A stretch of 64,000 nucleotides of DNA. Origin: Rhodococcus sp. ARC_M6. GTDB taxonomy: Bacteria > Actinomycetota > Actinomycetes > Mycobacteriales > Mycobacteriaceae. Position 1 is the first letter of the stretch, and each line of letters begins with the position of its first letter. Location: positions 270,472 to 334,471 of the forward strand of contig NZ_JALGQH010000003.1 of NCBI RefSeq assembly GCF_022810305.1, written 5' to 3'. Below the pieces are notes generated by a model, which was not told where the DNA came from, ran no database searches, and worked only from the letters and a program-made list of their open reading frames with translations. A program made the translations under genes and the position numbers. Shown here one piece after another: positions 27,423 to 37,293 of this stretch.

Positions 27423-27455
27423 CGCATGGCCCGCACTTTCCGTGCGGGCCATGCG
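27423..27455 (+). terminator. Strong hairpin between prpC and pyruvate carboxylase
   Basis: A perfect 14-bp stem (27423-27436 with 27442-27455) and a 5-base loop TTTCC, 140 bp after prpC and 43 bp before the pyruvate carboxylase ATG. It probably ends the prpDBC transcript. Confidence 0.7.
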
Positions 27456-27498
27456 CATTTCGCGGTACTGGACCACTCGACAGCGAGGTTTTCTCTCT

Positions 27499-30400
27499 AT
27501 GTTCTCCAAAGTGCTTGTCGCCAACCGAGGCGAAATCGCAATCCGCGCATTCCGCGCCGCCTACGAACTAGGCGCCGGAACCGTGGCCGTGTTCCCTCAC
27601 GAGGACCGGAACTCGATCCACCGGTCCAAAGCCGACGAGAGCTATCAGATCGGGGAGCAGGGTCACCCGGTTCGCGCGTATCTCTCAGTGCCCGAGATTG
27701 TTTCTGCTGCAGTGAAGTCCGATGCTGATGCGATTTACCCCGGCTACGGATTTCTGTCGGAAAACCCCGAACTTGCGGCAGCATGCACCGAGATGGGTAT
27801 CACGTTTGTGGGGCCGTCGGCCGAGGTACTGGAGTTGACGGGAAACAAGGCCCGCGCAATCGCAGCGGCGCGAGCAGCGGGACTACCAGTTCTCGCGTCT
27901 TCTGAACCGTCCACCGATATCGATGCGCTGATGACTGCTTCGGATTCGATGGAATTTCCGATCTTCGTGAAGGCAGTTGCTGGTGGCGGTGGGCGAGGGA
28001 TGCGTCGTGTCTCCGAATATTCTCAGTTGAGGGAATCCATCGAAGCAGCTGCCCGCGAAGCGGAGTCGGCGTTCGGCGATGCCACGGTGTTTCTCGAGCA
28101 GGCAGTGATCGATCCTCGTCATATCGAGGTACAGATTCTCGCCGACAGTGAGGGCAATGTCATCCACTTGTTCGAGCGCGACTGCAGCGTGCAGCGACGT
28201 CACCAGAAGGTTGTCGAATTGGCACCCGCCCCGAACCTTCCCGCCGGCCTGCGTGAGAAGATCTGCGCTGACGCGGTTGCGTTTGCCAAGGCGATCAATT
28301 ACTCGTGTGCCGGTACTGTCGAGTTCCTACTCGACACCCGTGGCAATCATGTGTTCATCGAGATGAATCCGCGAATCCAGTTCGAGCACACTGTCACTGA
28401 AGAAGTGACCGATGTCGATCTGGTTCAGGCCCAGCTCCGAATCGCGTCGGGTGAGACGCTGTCCGATCTCGGACTGAGGCAGGAATCGATTGTCCTGCGA
28501 GGCGCGGCACTGCAATTGCGCATCACGACCGAAGACCCTGCCAACGGATTCCGTCCAGACACCGGGCGCATCACGGCCTACCGCACACCGGGTGGTGCCG
28601 GGGTCCGCCTCGACGGCGGCGCGACACTCGGTGCGGAAGTCGGTGCGCATTTCGATTCCATGCTGGTCAAACTGACGTGCCGCGGACGAGATCTCCCCAC
28701 AGCCATCTCGCGGGCCAGACGCGCGGTTACCGAATTCCGCATTCGGGGTGTTTTCACCAATATTCCCTTCCTGCAGGCGGTTCTCGACGATGCTGACTTC
28801 CGCGCGGGTGAGGTGACGACATCTTTCATCGAGGAGCGTCCGGGACTTCTCACGTCAGGGGCATCTGCAGACAGGGGAACGAAGATCCTCACGTATCTTG
28901 CCGACGTGACGGTGAACCGGCCGCACGGCGAACGGCCGTCGAAAGGCTATCCGCACGAAAAACTTCCGAAGATCGATCTGACTGCGGCACCGAAAGACGG
29001 TTCCAAGCAGCGACTCGTGAAATTGGGTCCGGCAGGTTTTGCTGCGGCACTCCGTGAGCAGAAGGCAGTGGCCGTCACGGATACGACCTTCCGTGACGCG
29101 CATCAGTCACTGCTCGCGACCCGGGTTCGCACCAGTGGTCTCCTCGCAGTAGCCGGCCACGTGTCCCGGATGACTCCGGAACTGTTATCTATCGAAGCCT
29201 GGGGCGGTGCGACTTACGATGTGGCGCTTCGCTTCTTGAAGGAAGACCCCTGGGAGAGACTCGCAGCGCTGCGTGAGGCGGTACCGAATATCTGCCTGCA
29301 GATGCTACTTCGTGGCCGTAACACCGTCGGGTACACGCCGTATCCGGAAAAGGTGACTTCGGCGTTCGTTCAGGAAGCTGCGCGGACTGGAGTCGATATC
29401 TTTCGAATCTTCGACGCGCTCAACAACGTTGATCAAATGCGTCCGGCGATCGATGCGGTGCTCGAGACCGGAACGGCGGTTGCGGAAGTGGCGCTGAGTT
29501 ACACCGGCGATCTGTCGGATCCTGGGGAGACGCTCTACACACTCGACTACTATCTCCGCCTGGCGGAGGAGATCGTGGATGCGGGAGCACACGTTCTGGC
29601 GATCAAGGACATGGCCGGATTGCTGCGTGCACCCGCCGCCGCGACCCTTGTTTCCGCACTGCGTAGCAACTTCGATCTTCCGGTTCATGTGCACACCCAC
29701 GACACTCCGGGTGGTCAGCTCGCGACTTACCTGGCGGCGTGGCAGGCCGGCGCCGACGCCGTAGACGGTGCATCCGCTCCGATGGCAGGAACCACGAGTC
29801 AGCCCGCACTGTCGGCGATCGTAGCTGCGGCAGCGCATTCCGAATTTGACACCGGGATTGATCTGCAGGCCGTATGCGACCTCGAACCTTACTGGGAATC
29901 TCTGCGAAAGGTGTACGCACCGTTCGAGTCCGGCATCCCGGCGCCGACCGGACGTGTGTACACACACGAGATCCCCGGCGGTCAACTCTCGAATCTGCGC
30001 ACGCAGGCAGCGGCATTGGGTCTCGGAGACCGTTTCGAGGACGTCGAGTCGAAGTATGCGGCGGCCGATCGAATGCTTGGCCGCTTGGTCAAGGTGACGC
30101 CGTCGTCGAAGGTGGTCGGAGACTTGGCCCTTCACCTCGTAGGTACGGGTGTGAGTGCTGACGAGTTTGCCGCGGATCCCGCGAAGTTCGACCTTCCCGA
30201 ATCAGTGATCGGTTTTCTGCGTGGTGAACTCGGTACTCCTCCAGCGGGTTGGCCAGAGCCGTTTCGCACCAAGGCATTGGCGGGCCGTGGTCAGGCAAAG
30301 CCGGAAGCCGAGTTGACAGCCGACGACACCAAGGCCCTGCACGGTGAATCTGCCGAAGTCCGATCGACGTTGAATCGGTTGCTGTTCCCCGGTCCGACAC

Positions 30401-30882
30401 AGGAATTCCTGGATCATCGTGAGCAGTACGGTGATACTTCACGGCTTTCCGCCAACCAGTTCTTCTACGGGTTGCGACGCGGTGAGGAGCACCGTGTGAA
30501 ACTCGATCGCGGAGTGGAATTGATCATCGGACTGGAGGCGATCTCCGAACCGGACGAACGGGGATTCCGCACGGTGATGTGCATCATCAACGGTCAGTTG
30601 CGGCCGGTGTCGGTTCGCGATCGCAGCATGGCTGATACAGTTCCGGCCGCGGAGAAGGCTGACCGGAACATTGTCGGGCATGTCCCCGCGCCCTTCGCCG
30701 GCGTCGTCACGCTGACCGTTGAACCGGGTCAGCAGGTTGCCGCGGGTGACTCAGTCGCGACCATCGAGGCGATGAAGATGGAGGCAGCTATCACGGCGCC
30801 GTGTGCCGGCGTGGTGAGCAGACTTGCGATTGCGGCACTGGCTCAGGTCGAGGGTAGTGACTTGTTGTTGGTAATCGAGTAG
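27499..30882 (+). CDS. pyc: Pyruvate carboxylase
   Basis: Biotin enzyme that carboxylates pyruvate to oxaloacetate, an anaplerotic step that also feeds methylcitrate synthase. The 1,127 residues cover all three modules: biotin carboxylase (VLVANRGEIAIRAFRAAYELG, GGGGRGMR, EMNPRIQFEHTVTEE), carboxyltransferase (DTTFRDAHQSLLATRVRT, ALNNVDQMRPAIDAVLETG, HVHTHDTPGGQLATYLAA) and the C-terminal biotinyl domain with EAMKMEA. The ATG at 27499 gives the standard N-terminus MFSKVLVANRGE; the upstream extension would include the terminator hairpin. Confidence 0.97.
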   Translation: MFSKVLVANRGEIAIRAFRAAYELGAGTVAVFPHEDRNSIHRSKADESYQIGEQGHPVRAYLSVPEIVSAAVKSDADAIYPGYGFLSENPELAAACTEMGITFVGPSAEVLELTGNKARAIAAARAAGLPVLASSEPSTDIDALMTASDSMEFPIFVKAVAGGGGRGMRRVSEYSQLRESIEAAAREAESAFGDATVFLEQAVIDPRHIEVQILADSEGNVIHLFERDCSVQRRHQKVVELAPAPNLPAGLREKICADAVAFAKAINYSCAGTVEFLLDTRGNHVFIEMNPRIQFEHTVTEEVTDVDLVQAQLRIASGETLSDLGLRQESIVLRGAALQLRITTEDPANGFRPDTGRITAYRTPGGAGVRLDGGATLGAEVGAHFDSMLVKLTCRGRDLPTAISRARRAVTEFRIRGVFTNIPFLQAVLDDADFRAGEVTTSFIEERPGLLTSGASADRGTKILTYLADVTVNRPHGERPSKGYPHEKLPKIDLTAAPKDGSKQRLVKLGPAGFAAALREQKAVAVTDTTFRDAHQSLLATRVRTSGLLAVAGHVSRMTPELLSIEAWGGATYDVALRFLKEDPWERLAALREAVPNICLQMLLRGRNTVGYTPYPEKVTSAFVQEAARTGVDIFRIFDALNNVDQMRPAIDAVLETGTAVAEVALSYTGDLSDPGETLYTLDYYLRLAEEIVDAGAHVLAIKDMAGLLRAPAAATLVSALRSNFDLPVHVHTHDTPGGQLATYLAAWQAGADAVDGASAPMAGTTSQPALSAIVAAAAHSEFDTGIDLQAVCDLEPYWESLRKVYAPFESGIPAPTGRVYTHEIPGGQLSNLRTQAAALGLGDRFEDVESKYAAADRMLGRLVKVTPSSKVVGDLALHLVGTGVSADEFAADPAKFDLPESVIGFLRGELGTPPAGWPEPFRTKALAGRGQAKPEAELTADDTKALHGESAEVRSTLNRLLFPGPTQEFLDHREQYGDTSRLSANQFFYGLRRGEEHRVKLDRGVELIIGLEAISEPDERGFRTVMCIINGQLRPVSVRDRSMADTVPAAEKADRNIVGHVPAPFAGVVTLTVEPGQQVAAGDSVATIEAMKMEAAITAPCAGVVSRLAIAALAQVEGSDLLLVIE

Positions 30883-30973
30883 TCGTAGCGGATCGGGAAG
30901 TTGCAGCTGGACCGCGGGGGCAATGAGAGGAATTTAGCACTGCCAGGCTGGACGGCCGGGTCACCCGTCTGAG

Positions 30974-30999
30974 CTCCCGAGTGCTCTTGCGCTCGGGAG
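30974..30999 (+). terminator. Hairpin terminator after pyruvate carboxylase
   Basis: An 8-bp stem CTCCCGAG/CTCGGGAG (30974-30981 with 30992-30999) with a 10-base loop followed by a T-rich stretch, about 90 bp after the pyc stop. Confidence 0.55.
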
Positions 31000-31072
31000 T
31001 TCTCTCGATAGTGTGGATGGAGGTGCGAACGACCGCAGCATCCGGCGTCTCGGTCGATCAGGGGAGATGACG

Positions 31073-31954
31073 ATGGATATCGGATTTCTGGGTCTGGGAA
31101 CCATGGGACGACCCATTGCGCGGAATCTGGCCAAAGCCGGACACCAGGTCAAGGCGTGGAACCGAACACCTGGTCGGGCCGCGAGCATCGTCGAATGTGG
31201 TGGCACAGAGGTGTTCGACGCATCCGAAGCGTTGGCGAATGACGTCGTGATGAGCATGCTGGCCAATGATCAGGCCTTCGAAAACAACGTCTTGAACGAG
31301 CAGGCGTTGCGCGCGCTGCCGGCAGGCGCTGTCTACGTCAATCTCGCTACTGTGAGCCCGACACTAGCTCGCACGGCGGCAGCAACTCTTGCGGTACACG
31401 GGGTCCAGTATCTGTCCGCGCCGGTTTTCGGGCGGGCCGACGCGGCAGACGCTGCTGCGCTCACGGTACTGGTGGCGGGAGATGTAGAGGCGATTGCCAA
31501 GGTCGACTCGCTGCTCGCAGTCATCGGACGCCGGATGTGGAATGTGGGTGATGAACCAGCGCAGGCCAACGTCTTCAAGATTCTGGGAAACTATCTGATT
31601 GCCAACGCAATTCAAGCTATATCCGAAGCAACTACGTTGGCCGAGAAGCTCGGGGGTTCACCGGAACAGTTGATGGAGATCATGAACGACAGCCTGTTTC
31701 CCGGCGCGGTCTACGGCGGATACGGATCGATGATTGCCAAACGTGATTACGAGCCGGTCGGATTCAGCGTTGAGTTGGGTCTCAAGGACGTACGACTCGC
31801 GCTCGCGGAGGCGCGAGATCAGCAGGTGCCACTGGCGTTCGGTTCCCAGCTGGAGAATATTTTTGTCGACGCCTTGGCTCACGGCCAGGGTGCGCTCGAC
31901 TGGGCGTCGGTGGCCGAGGCGACGCGTCGTCGCGCCGGTGTCGACCCGAAATAG
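31073..31954 (+). CDS. NAD(P)-dependent beta-hydroxyacid dehydrogenase family protein
   Basis: Member of the 3-hydroxyisobutyrate dehydrogenase / glyoxylate reductase superfamily. The Rossmann motif is IGFLGLGTMGRPIARNLAKAG, with WNRT after beta-2 suggesting NADP; the substrate loop and catalytic Lys in NVFKILGNYLIANAIQAISEA are present. The start at ATG 31073 is chosen because GGGGAG (31061-31066) is 6 bases before it; the ATG at 31067 has no spacing. Followed by a TetR gene on the same strand. Likely substrates are small 3-hydroxy or 2-oxo acids; imine reductases of this fold are an alternative. Confidence 0.85.
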   Translation: MDIGFLGLGTMGRPIARNLAKAGHQVKAWNRTPGRAASIVECGGTEVFDASEALANDVVMSMLANDQAFENNVLNEQALRALPAGAVYVNLATVSPTLARTAAATLAVHGVQYLSAPVFGRADAADAAALTVLVAGDVEAIAKVDSLLAVIGRRMWNVGDEPAQANVFKILGNYLIANAIQAISEATTLAEKLGGSPEQLMEIMNDSLFPGAVYGGYGSMIAKRDYEPVGFSVELGLKDVRLALAEARDQQVPLAFGSQLENIFVDALAHGQGALDWASVAEATRRRAGVDPK

Positions 31955-32035
31955 GATCTTGCCTCCCGAATCGACCGAGGGTCGGACCTCGAGATTGCTG
32001 CGGCGAATATCGCTGGATAGCCACCGATCAGCGAC

Positions 32036-32677
32036 TTGGTGAATTACCGTGACTCCGTGATTGCACATAGCGATGAACCCCCGATGAGCATGGAGCTCAT
32101 GAACGCCGGCCAACTAGAGCGGCGTCATCGCCTGACGTGCACTGTAATCGAGATGCTGACACAGATTCCGTCGGATCGTATTCAGATGAAGGACGTATCC
32201 GAACGGTCGGGCGTGGCTCTCGGAACTCTGTACCGCTACTTTCCGAAGAAGCAACAACTCCTCGCGGCGGCAATGGTCGAGTGGAGCGGCCTTCACGTGA
32301 AACAGCGCGCAGTGCAGGAGGATCCCCGGATGGATGACCTCGGCGTCTGTGAGCGTGTACTTCTCCTGCATCGCCGTGAAATGAAGGCGTTTCAACGGCG
32401 ACCGAACTTTGCCCGTCTGGAGATCGAACTTCATTCATCGGCAGACGAATTCGTGATCGAGACGCTGGATCAGCGTGCGGCAGCACATCGGACCGTGATG
32501 TTCGAACTGATGGATGGCGTTCCGGCGGAAGTCGCGCGCGTAACTTCCCTCGCCGTGGGTGGCACGATGTTGACCGCGCTGGCGCTGTGGAGCGGCGGGC
32601 GGATTGGATTCGCCGAGGCGCAGCGCAATGTCGAAGACGTCATTTCGCTGGTTCTCCGTGTCTGCCCAGATATTTAG
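32036..32677 (+). CDS. TetR-family regulator
   Basis: N-terminal HTH typical of TetR: RRHRLTCTVIEMLTQIPSDRIQMKDVSERSGVALGTLYRYFPKKQQLLAAAMVEW, where VALGTLYRYFPKKQ is the recognition-helix region. It resembles the KstR group in texture. The C-terminal domain is a helical ligand pocket. The start is uncertain: a TTG at 32036, GTG at 32057 or ATG at 32084 are all in frame without a clear Shine-Dalgarno. It follows the dehydrogenase on the same strand; whether it regulates that gene or the solute-binding protein is unknown. Confidence 0.82.
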   Translation: MVNYRDSVIAHSDEPPMSMELMNAGQLERRHRLTCTVIEMLTQIPSDRIQMKDVSERSGVALGTLYRYFPKKQQLLAAAMVEWSGLHVKQRAVQEDPRMDDLGVCERVLLLHRREMKAFQRRPNFARLEIELHSSADEFVIETLDQRAAAHRTVMFELMDGVPAEVARVTSLAVGGTMLTALALWSGGRIGFAEAQRNVEDVISLVLRVCPDI

Positions 32678-32926
32678 AATCTGATTTCAGCCTTTTGTGA
32701 AACGTCAATCGGCGGAGATCACGGACAGTTCGACGGAAATTAGCTGATGGCAGCATCTTTTGGCAGCAATTCCTGATGTGCTGGCCATTGGTTCAGATCT
32801 GCATGATTCGGTCAATTTCTAGAATTCGCATACAGAAACGGCGGCGGTCGTCTATCAATGGACCGATGACCAATTGGGGTGGACGGCTGTGACGAGCCAG
32901 AATCCGGGAAGCTGAAAGTAGGTCGA

Positions 32927-34525
32927 ATGAGAAGCTCGTACGGGGTTCGTGCTCGAATCTGGATGGTTGTACTCGCGTCGGCAGCACTCGTCGTGACGTC
33001 CTGCGCCGGTAACAGTGGCGGCGAGACGACGGATGCGTCGGACGTCACGATCGGCGTCGTCGGCAATCAAGGCGACGGCGGGGATCCGAAGTCCGGCGGT
33101 GAGGTGTCGTTTGCGACCTACAACGGAATCAGTAGCCTCGATCCAGCAGATCGGCAGGACGGTGGGGCTTCCGGCGGCAGTGAAATGGCCGCAATCTACG
33201 ACCTCTTGATGCGCTTCGATACCGAAGCCGGACAATATGTTCCGCAGTTGGCGCAGTCTTTGTCCGCGAACGCTGATAACACCGTGTGGACGCTGAAGCT
33301 CCGAGACGGTGCCACGTTCAGCGACGGTACCCCGGTGGACAGTGCAGCTGTTCTCTGGAGCATCGACCACTACCTGCAGAAGAAGGGCACTCACTCGCAG
33401 GTCTGGAAAACGACTGTGCGAGAGACGAATGCACCTGATTCGAGCACCATCGTGTTCACGCTCGTTCAGCCGTGGGACGAGTTCCCGATTATGTTCACCA
33501 CCGGTCCCGGCATGATCGTCGCGCCGTCATCGATGGCTACCGGTACTTTTGCTCCCGTCGGAGCGGGGCCGTTCACAGTCGAGAAGTTCGCATCTCAGGA
33601 CGAACTCGTTCTTGCGGCTCGTCCGACGTACTGGGATGGCGCACCGTATCTCGAGAAGCTTCGCTTCCCGGCAATTGTGAACGAGCAGGCCAAACTCGAA
33701 GGTCTACACACGGACGGCGTTCAGGTTGCGTATCTGCGGTCTCCGGACTACATGCACGAAGCTCTCGAGGCCGGCGATCCTGGATTTGTGACGTCGGCGA
33801 GCATGGCCGGTGTGTTGGCCATCAACCAGCGCGAGGACCGCGCGGCAAAGGACGTACGTGTCCGTCAGGCGATTGTTGCTGCAGTAGATCCGAATTCGTT
33901 CAACGAGCGAGTTCAAGGCGGATTCGGGGCGCCGGGAACCGACATGTTTGCGCCGTGGTCCAAGTGGCACGGATCCGTACCGGGCAACGGCTACGATCCC
34001 GAGGCTGCAAAGAAGTATCTGGCCGAGGCAAAAGCTGACGGTTACGACGGCAAGCTCACCTACGTTGGGATGAATGATCCAGGGACGCAACGAAGTGCGC
34101 TGGCTTTCCAATCGATGTTGCAGGCAGTCGGTTTCACCGTGGACATCTCCTACGCCACCAGTATCAACGATTTGATCTCCCGGCAGTTCGCAAAACATGA
34201 TTTCGATATCTCGTACACGGGGTTCAATATCTTGGAGCAGTCTCCGTACACGCGGATGTACGGCAACCTGTTCAGTGAATCGCCGTCAAACATCTTGGGG
34301 TACAAGAACCCTCAGATGGACCAGTTGTTGAGCCAGTTGCAGGCTGCAGCGGGTGTCGACCAGCGCAAGGCTGTCCTCGACGACATCCAGAAATTAGTCA
34401 ACGACACTGCTCCGATGGCGGTAGTCAACTCCAGCAAGGTGTTCATTGCGTGGGGCCAGAACGTGCACGGCGTGACACCGAGCGTGGACGGCATCATGCT
34501 CTTCGGCAATACCTGGTTGAACTGA
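32927..34525 (+). CDS. ABC transporter solute-binding lipoprotein (family 5)
   Basis: A 532-residue extracytoplasmic solute-binding protein. The N-terminus has a signal peptide with lipobox VVTSC (LASAALVVTSCAGNSGG), so the mature protein is anchored by lipid on Cys. The body is family 5 (peptide/nickel/oligosaccharide): SLDPADRQDGG, PQLAQSLSANADNTVWTLKLRDGATFSDGTPVDSAAVLWSI, and LRSPDYMHEAL. No permease or ATPase gene is adjacent, so its partner must be elsewhere. The ATG at 32927 (MRSSYGVRAR) is preferred over a longer frame. Confidence 0.9.
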   Translation: MRSSYGVRARIWMVVLASAALVVTSCAGNSGGETTDASDVTIGVVGNQGDGGDPKSGGEVSFATYNGISSLDPADRQDGGASGGSEMAAIYDLLMRFDTEAGQYVPQLAQSLSANADNTVWTLKLRDGATFSDGTPVDSAAVLWSIDHYLQKKGTHSQVWKTTVRETNAPDSSTIVFTLVQPWDEFPIMFTTGPGMIVAPSSMATGTFAPVGAGPFTVEKFASQDELVLAARPTYWDGAPYLEKLRFPAIVNEQAKLEGLHTDGVQVAYLRSPDYMHEALEAGDPGFVTSASMAGVLAINQREDRAAKDVRVRQAIVAAVDPNSFNERVQGGFGAPGTDMFAPWSKWHGSVPGNGYDPEAAKKYLAEAKADGYDGKLTYVGMNDPGTQRSALAFQSMLQAVGFTVDISYATSINDLISRQFAKHDFDISYTGFNILEQSPYTRMYGNLFSESPSNILGYKNPQMDQLLSQLQAAAGVDQRKAVLDDIQKLVNDTAPMAVVNSSKVFIAWGQNVHGVTPSVDGIMLFGNTWLN

Positions 34526-34530
34526 CCATC

Positions 34531-34586
34531 GTGCGCCTTTCTGGTAGTGCCCACTACCAGAAAGGCGCACAGGGGCGAAGGCCCTA
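34531..34586. terminator. Bidirectional terminator, repeated-element copy 2
   Basis: A perfect 19-bp inverted repeat (34531-34549 with 34552-34570) between two converging genes, with an adjoining GGGCGAAGGCCC-type hairpin reaching the TAG of metE on the minus strand. Read on the minus strand, the order (TAG, then GGG-C-TTCGCCCC, then TGTGCGC and TGGTAGT) matches the element after the Clp gene at 11667-11717. Confidence 0.8.
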
Positions 34587-36848
34587 CAGTTCTGCTCGAA
34601 CTAGCTTTGCGGCCTCGACGAGATTACGCAGCGAAGCTTCCACCTCAACGGGACCGCGAGTCTTCAGACCACAGTCCGGATTGACCCACAGTCGCTCCAC
34701 CGGAACGGCTTCGAGCGCTTTGCGCAGCGAGGAGGCAATCTCGTCGACGCTCGGGACGCGCGGTGAATGGATGTCGTAGACACCCGGGCCGACGCCCAGA
34801 TCGAATCCGACGGCGCTGAGGTCGTCGAGTACCTCCATGTGCGAGCGGGCGGCCTCGATCGAGGTGACGTCGGCGTCGAGGCCGGCGATCGCGCCGATTA
34901 CTGCGCCGAACTCCGAATAGCACAGGTGCGTATGGATGGCGGTTGAGTCCGCCACTCCCGAAGTGGCTAAGCGGAATGATCCCACCGACCAGTCCAGGTA
35001 TGCGGGTTGGTCGGCGGCACGAAGCGGGAGAAGTTCACGCAGGGCGGGTTCGTCGACCTGGATGATCCCGATTCCCGCGGCTTGCAGATCGACGGTCTCG
35101 TCTCGAATCGCCAGTGCTACTTGGTTGGCCGATTCTGACAGCGGCTGATCGTCACGAACGAACGACCACGCCAGAATAGTGACGGGTCCGGTGAGCATTC
35201 CCTTGACCGGCTTGTCGGTCAAGGATTGTGCGTACGTGATCCAGTCGACGGTCATCGGCTTCGGACGCGAGACATCGCCGTAGAGGATCGGCGGCCGCAC
35301 GCAGCGTGTTCCGTACGACTGAACCCAGCCGCTGGCGGTTGCGAAGAATCCTTCGAGTTGTTCGGCGAAGTACTGCACCATGTCATTGCGCTCAGGTTCA
35401 CCGTGAACGAGCACATCGAGGTCCAGCTTCTCCTGCAGAGCAACTACATCCGCGATCTCGGCGCGCATGCGATCGACGTACGCGATCTCGTCGATCTCAC
35501 CCTTTCGCAGTGCCGCCCTCGCCACCCGAATCTTCGACGTCTGGGGATACGATCCGATGGTGGTCGTGGGAAGCGGAGGGAGGGAGAGTAATTCGGCCTG
35601 CACTTTGCGTCGTTCGGCTGCCGGGGCGCGACCCGTGGCCGAATGGAGTACCGCGTCGAGGCGCCCACGGAGAGCTGAGTCGTTGAGCCGCCTGTCGTCC
35701 TTGCGCGTAGAGGCTGCAGCGCGTGCCAGTCCGAAATCATCCTCGACGGATTCACGACCCTCGTTCACTGCTGTCGCGAGTGTGACTACCTCCCGGACCT
35801 TTTCGGCACCGAAGGCAAGCCATGAACGAAGTGCTCTGTCCAGGCCAGGTTCTGCGTCGAGCGAGTAGGGAACGTGGAGGAGCGAGCACGAGGTGGAAAC
35901 TGCGAGTTTGTCGACGCTGCCGAGTAGTGATCCCAGCGTCGATAATGCGGAATCGAGATCGGTTCGCCAGATGTTGCGGCCGTCGACAACTCCGGCGACG
36001 ACGAACTTGCGAGTCAGCTCCGGCACCGAACCGATTGAATCGTGGCCAGCGACAAGGTCGATCGCAAAACCTTCGACATTGGTGGATGCGAGTGCAGGCA
36101 ATGCGTCGCCCAGAGAACCAAAGTACGAGGCCAAGAGGATTGCCGGACGGCGGTCGAGTGACGAAAGATGTTCGTACACAGCCCGTGCTGCTTCGATCTC
36201 CTCGTCGGTGCGATCGCCGACGAGAGCGGGTTCGTCGATCTGGACCCATGTCGCGCCGGCGTCGGCGATCTTGCCGAGCAGATCCCCGTAGAGCGGTAAG
36301 AGTTCGTCGAGACGTGTGAGAAGCGGTTCGTCCGTTCCGACGGCCTTCGAGAGCAACAGGAAGGTGACGGGTCCGATGAGGACCGGGCGCGCCGGGATGC
36401 CGTCGGAAAGTGCTTCTGCGAGTTCGGTGAGTACCTTGGAAGGATCGAGTGCGAACGTAGTGGATGGTGAAATCTCGGGAACCAGGTAGTGGTAGTTGGT
36501 GTCGAACCACTTGGTCATCTCGAGCGGAGCGATCGTGTCAGTGCCGCGCGCTGCGGCGAAATATCGATCCAAGGGGTCGGTAACAGAGGCCACTCGTTCG
36601 GGGAGAGCGCCGAGAAGCGCTGCGGTGTCGAGCATCTGATCGTAGAAAGAAAACGTATTGACCGGAATTGAGTCGAGGCCGCGGTCACGGAGGTCGGCCA
36701 ACCCTTGCCGGCGCAGATCACGGGCCACACGCTGCAGAGCATCGGCGTCGATACGCCCTGCCCAGTAGCTTTCGGTTGCCCGCTTGAGTTCGCGATGAGG
36801 ACCGATGCGCGGTGAGCCCAGCACGGTCGCGGTGAATGTAGTTGTCAC
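34584..36848 (-). CDS. metE: Cobalamin-independent methionine synthase
   Basis: Transfers the methyl group of methyltetrahydropteroyl-glutamate to homocysteine without B12. The 754-residue double barrel has the N-terminal [18 protein letters not shown], the linker, and the catalytic C-terminal barrel with [40 protein letters not shown] and the zinc Cys in [10 protein letters not shown]. The GTG at 36848 ([11 protein letters not shown]) follows GGAG; longer frames run into the riboswitch region. A cobalamin riboswitch is in the leader, so the enzyme is made when B12 is scarce. Confidence 0.95.
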   Translation of the reverse strand: MTTTFTATVLGSPRIGPHRELKRATESYWAGRIDADALQRVARDLRRQGLADLRDRGLDSIPVNTFSFYDQMLDTAALLGALPERVASVTDPLDRYFAAARGTDTIAPLEMTKWFDTNYHYLVPEISPSTTFALDPSKVLTELAEALSDGIPARPVLIGPVTFLLLSKAVGTDEPLLTRLDELLPLYGDLLGKIADAGATWVQIDEPALVGDRTDEEIEAARAVYEHLSSLDRRPAILLASYFGSLGDALPALASTNVEGFAIDLVAGHDSIGSVPELTRKFVVAGVVDGRNIWRTDLDSALSTLGSLLGSVDKLAVSTSCSLLHVPYSLDAEPGLDRALRSWLAFGAEKVREVVTLATAVNEGRESVEDDFGLARAAASTRKDDRRLNDSALRGRLDAVLHSATGRAPAAERRKVQAELLSLPPLPTTTIGSYPQTSKIRVARAALRKGEIDEIAYVDRMRAEIADVVALQEKLDLDVLVHGEPERNDMVQYFAEQLEGFFATASGWVQSYGTRCVRPPILYGDVSRPKPMTVDWITYAQSLTDKPVKGMLTGPVTILAWSFVRDDQPLSESANQVALAIRDETVDLQAAGIGIIQVDEPALRELLPLRAADQPAYLDWSVGSFRLATSGVADSTAIHTHLCYSEFGAVIGAIAGLDADVTSIEAARSHMEVLDDLSAVGFDLGVGPGVYDIHSPRVPSVDEIASSLRKALEAVPVERLWVNPDCGLKTRGPVEVEASLRNLVEAAKLVRAEL

Positions 36849-36971
36849 GGAATTTCTCCAGATTGCCAATGCACTGATGGCCACTGCCGGCAGACGGGTA
36901 CACCTCACCGGGCCGCATTAAACGTGCGGCCTCTCTGAGATCTACTCGCCCATTCCTCGAGGCGGTGGACC
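36849..36971 (-). promoter_or_regulatory. metE leader, expression platform of riboswitch
   Basis: The non-coding stretch between the B12 aptamer and the metE start. It contains a 7-bp hairpin GGCCGCA/TGCGGCC (36911-36917 with 36925-36931) that may act as a terminator. A 9-bp GC-rich hairpin lies just upstream (36972-36992). This is the likely expression platform; no Shine-Dalgarno anti-sequester was proven. Confidence 0.5.
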
Positions 36972-37215
36972 GTCGGGCACGGCGTGCCCGACACAGTCGG
37001 CAGGTCTTCGGACTCGCGGGCTCCCGATCGACAATGATCGAACCTACTGGCCGTCGCTTCCCAGACAGATGCCCAGTGCATGTAGACGGCGGTCGTTCCT
37101 GCTTACCGCTGCGGGACAGTCCTGGATTTTCACCAGGTTCCCTCTCACTCCGTCAGCGTGAGCTGATGGAGCTTCGACGCCGGGAACGGTCTTCGGGGCT
37201 CCTCATTACCGTGCC
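36972..37215 (-). promoter_or_regulatory. Cobalamin riboswitch upstream of metE
   Basis: On the minus strand the aptamer core is visible: GGGAACCTGGTGAAAATCC, then AGGACTGTCCCGCAGCGGTA, a CACTGGG stretch, GGGAAG, and the B12 box AGCCCGCGAGTCCGAAGACC (ends near 36999-37020 on the plus strand). The order and spacing match the AdoCbl-binding element. It precedes metE, the classic target repressed by vitamin B12. Confidence 0.93.
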
Positions 37216-37293
37216 AGGCGAACCAGCTGCATCGCCCAGCATAGGACACCGCAAATGGAAGGGAGTGTTCGCACGTCGCACGAGTGAAAGCCA

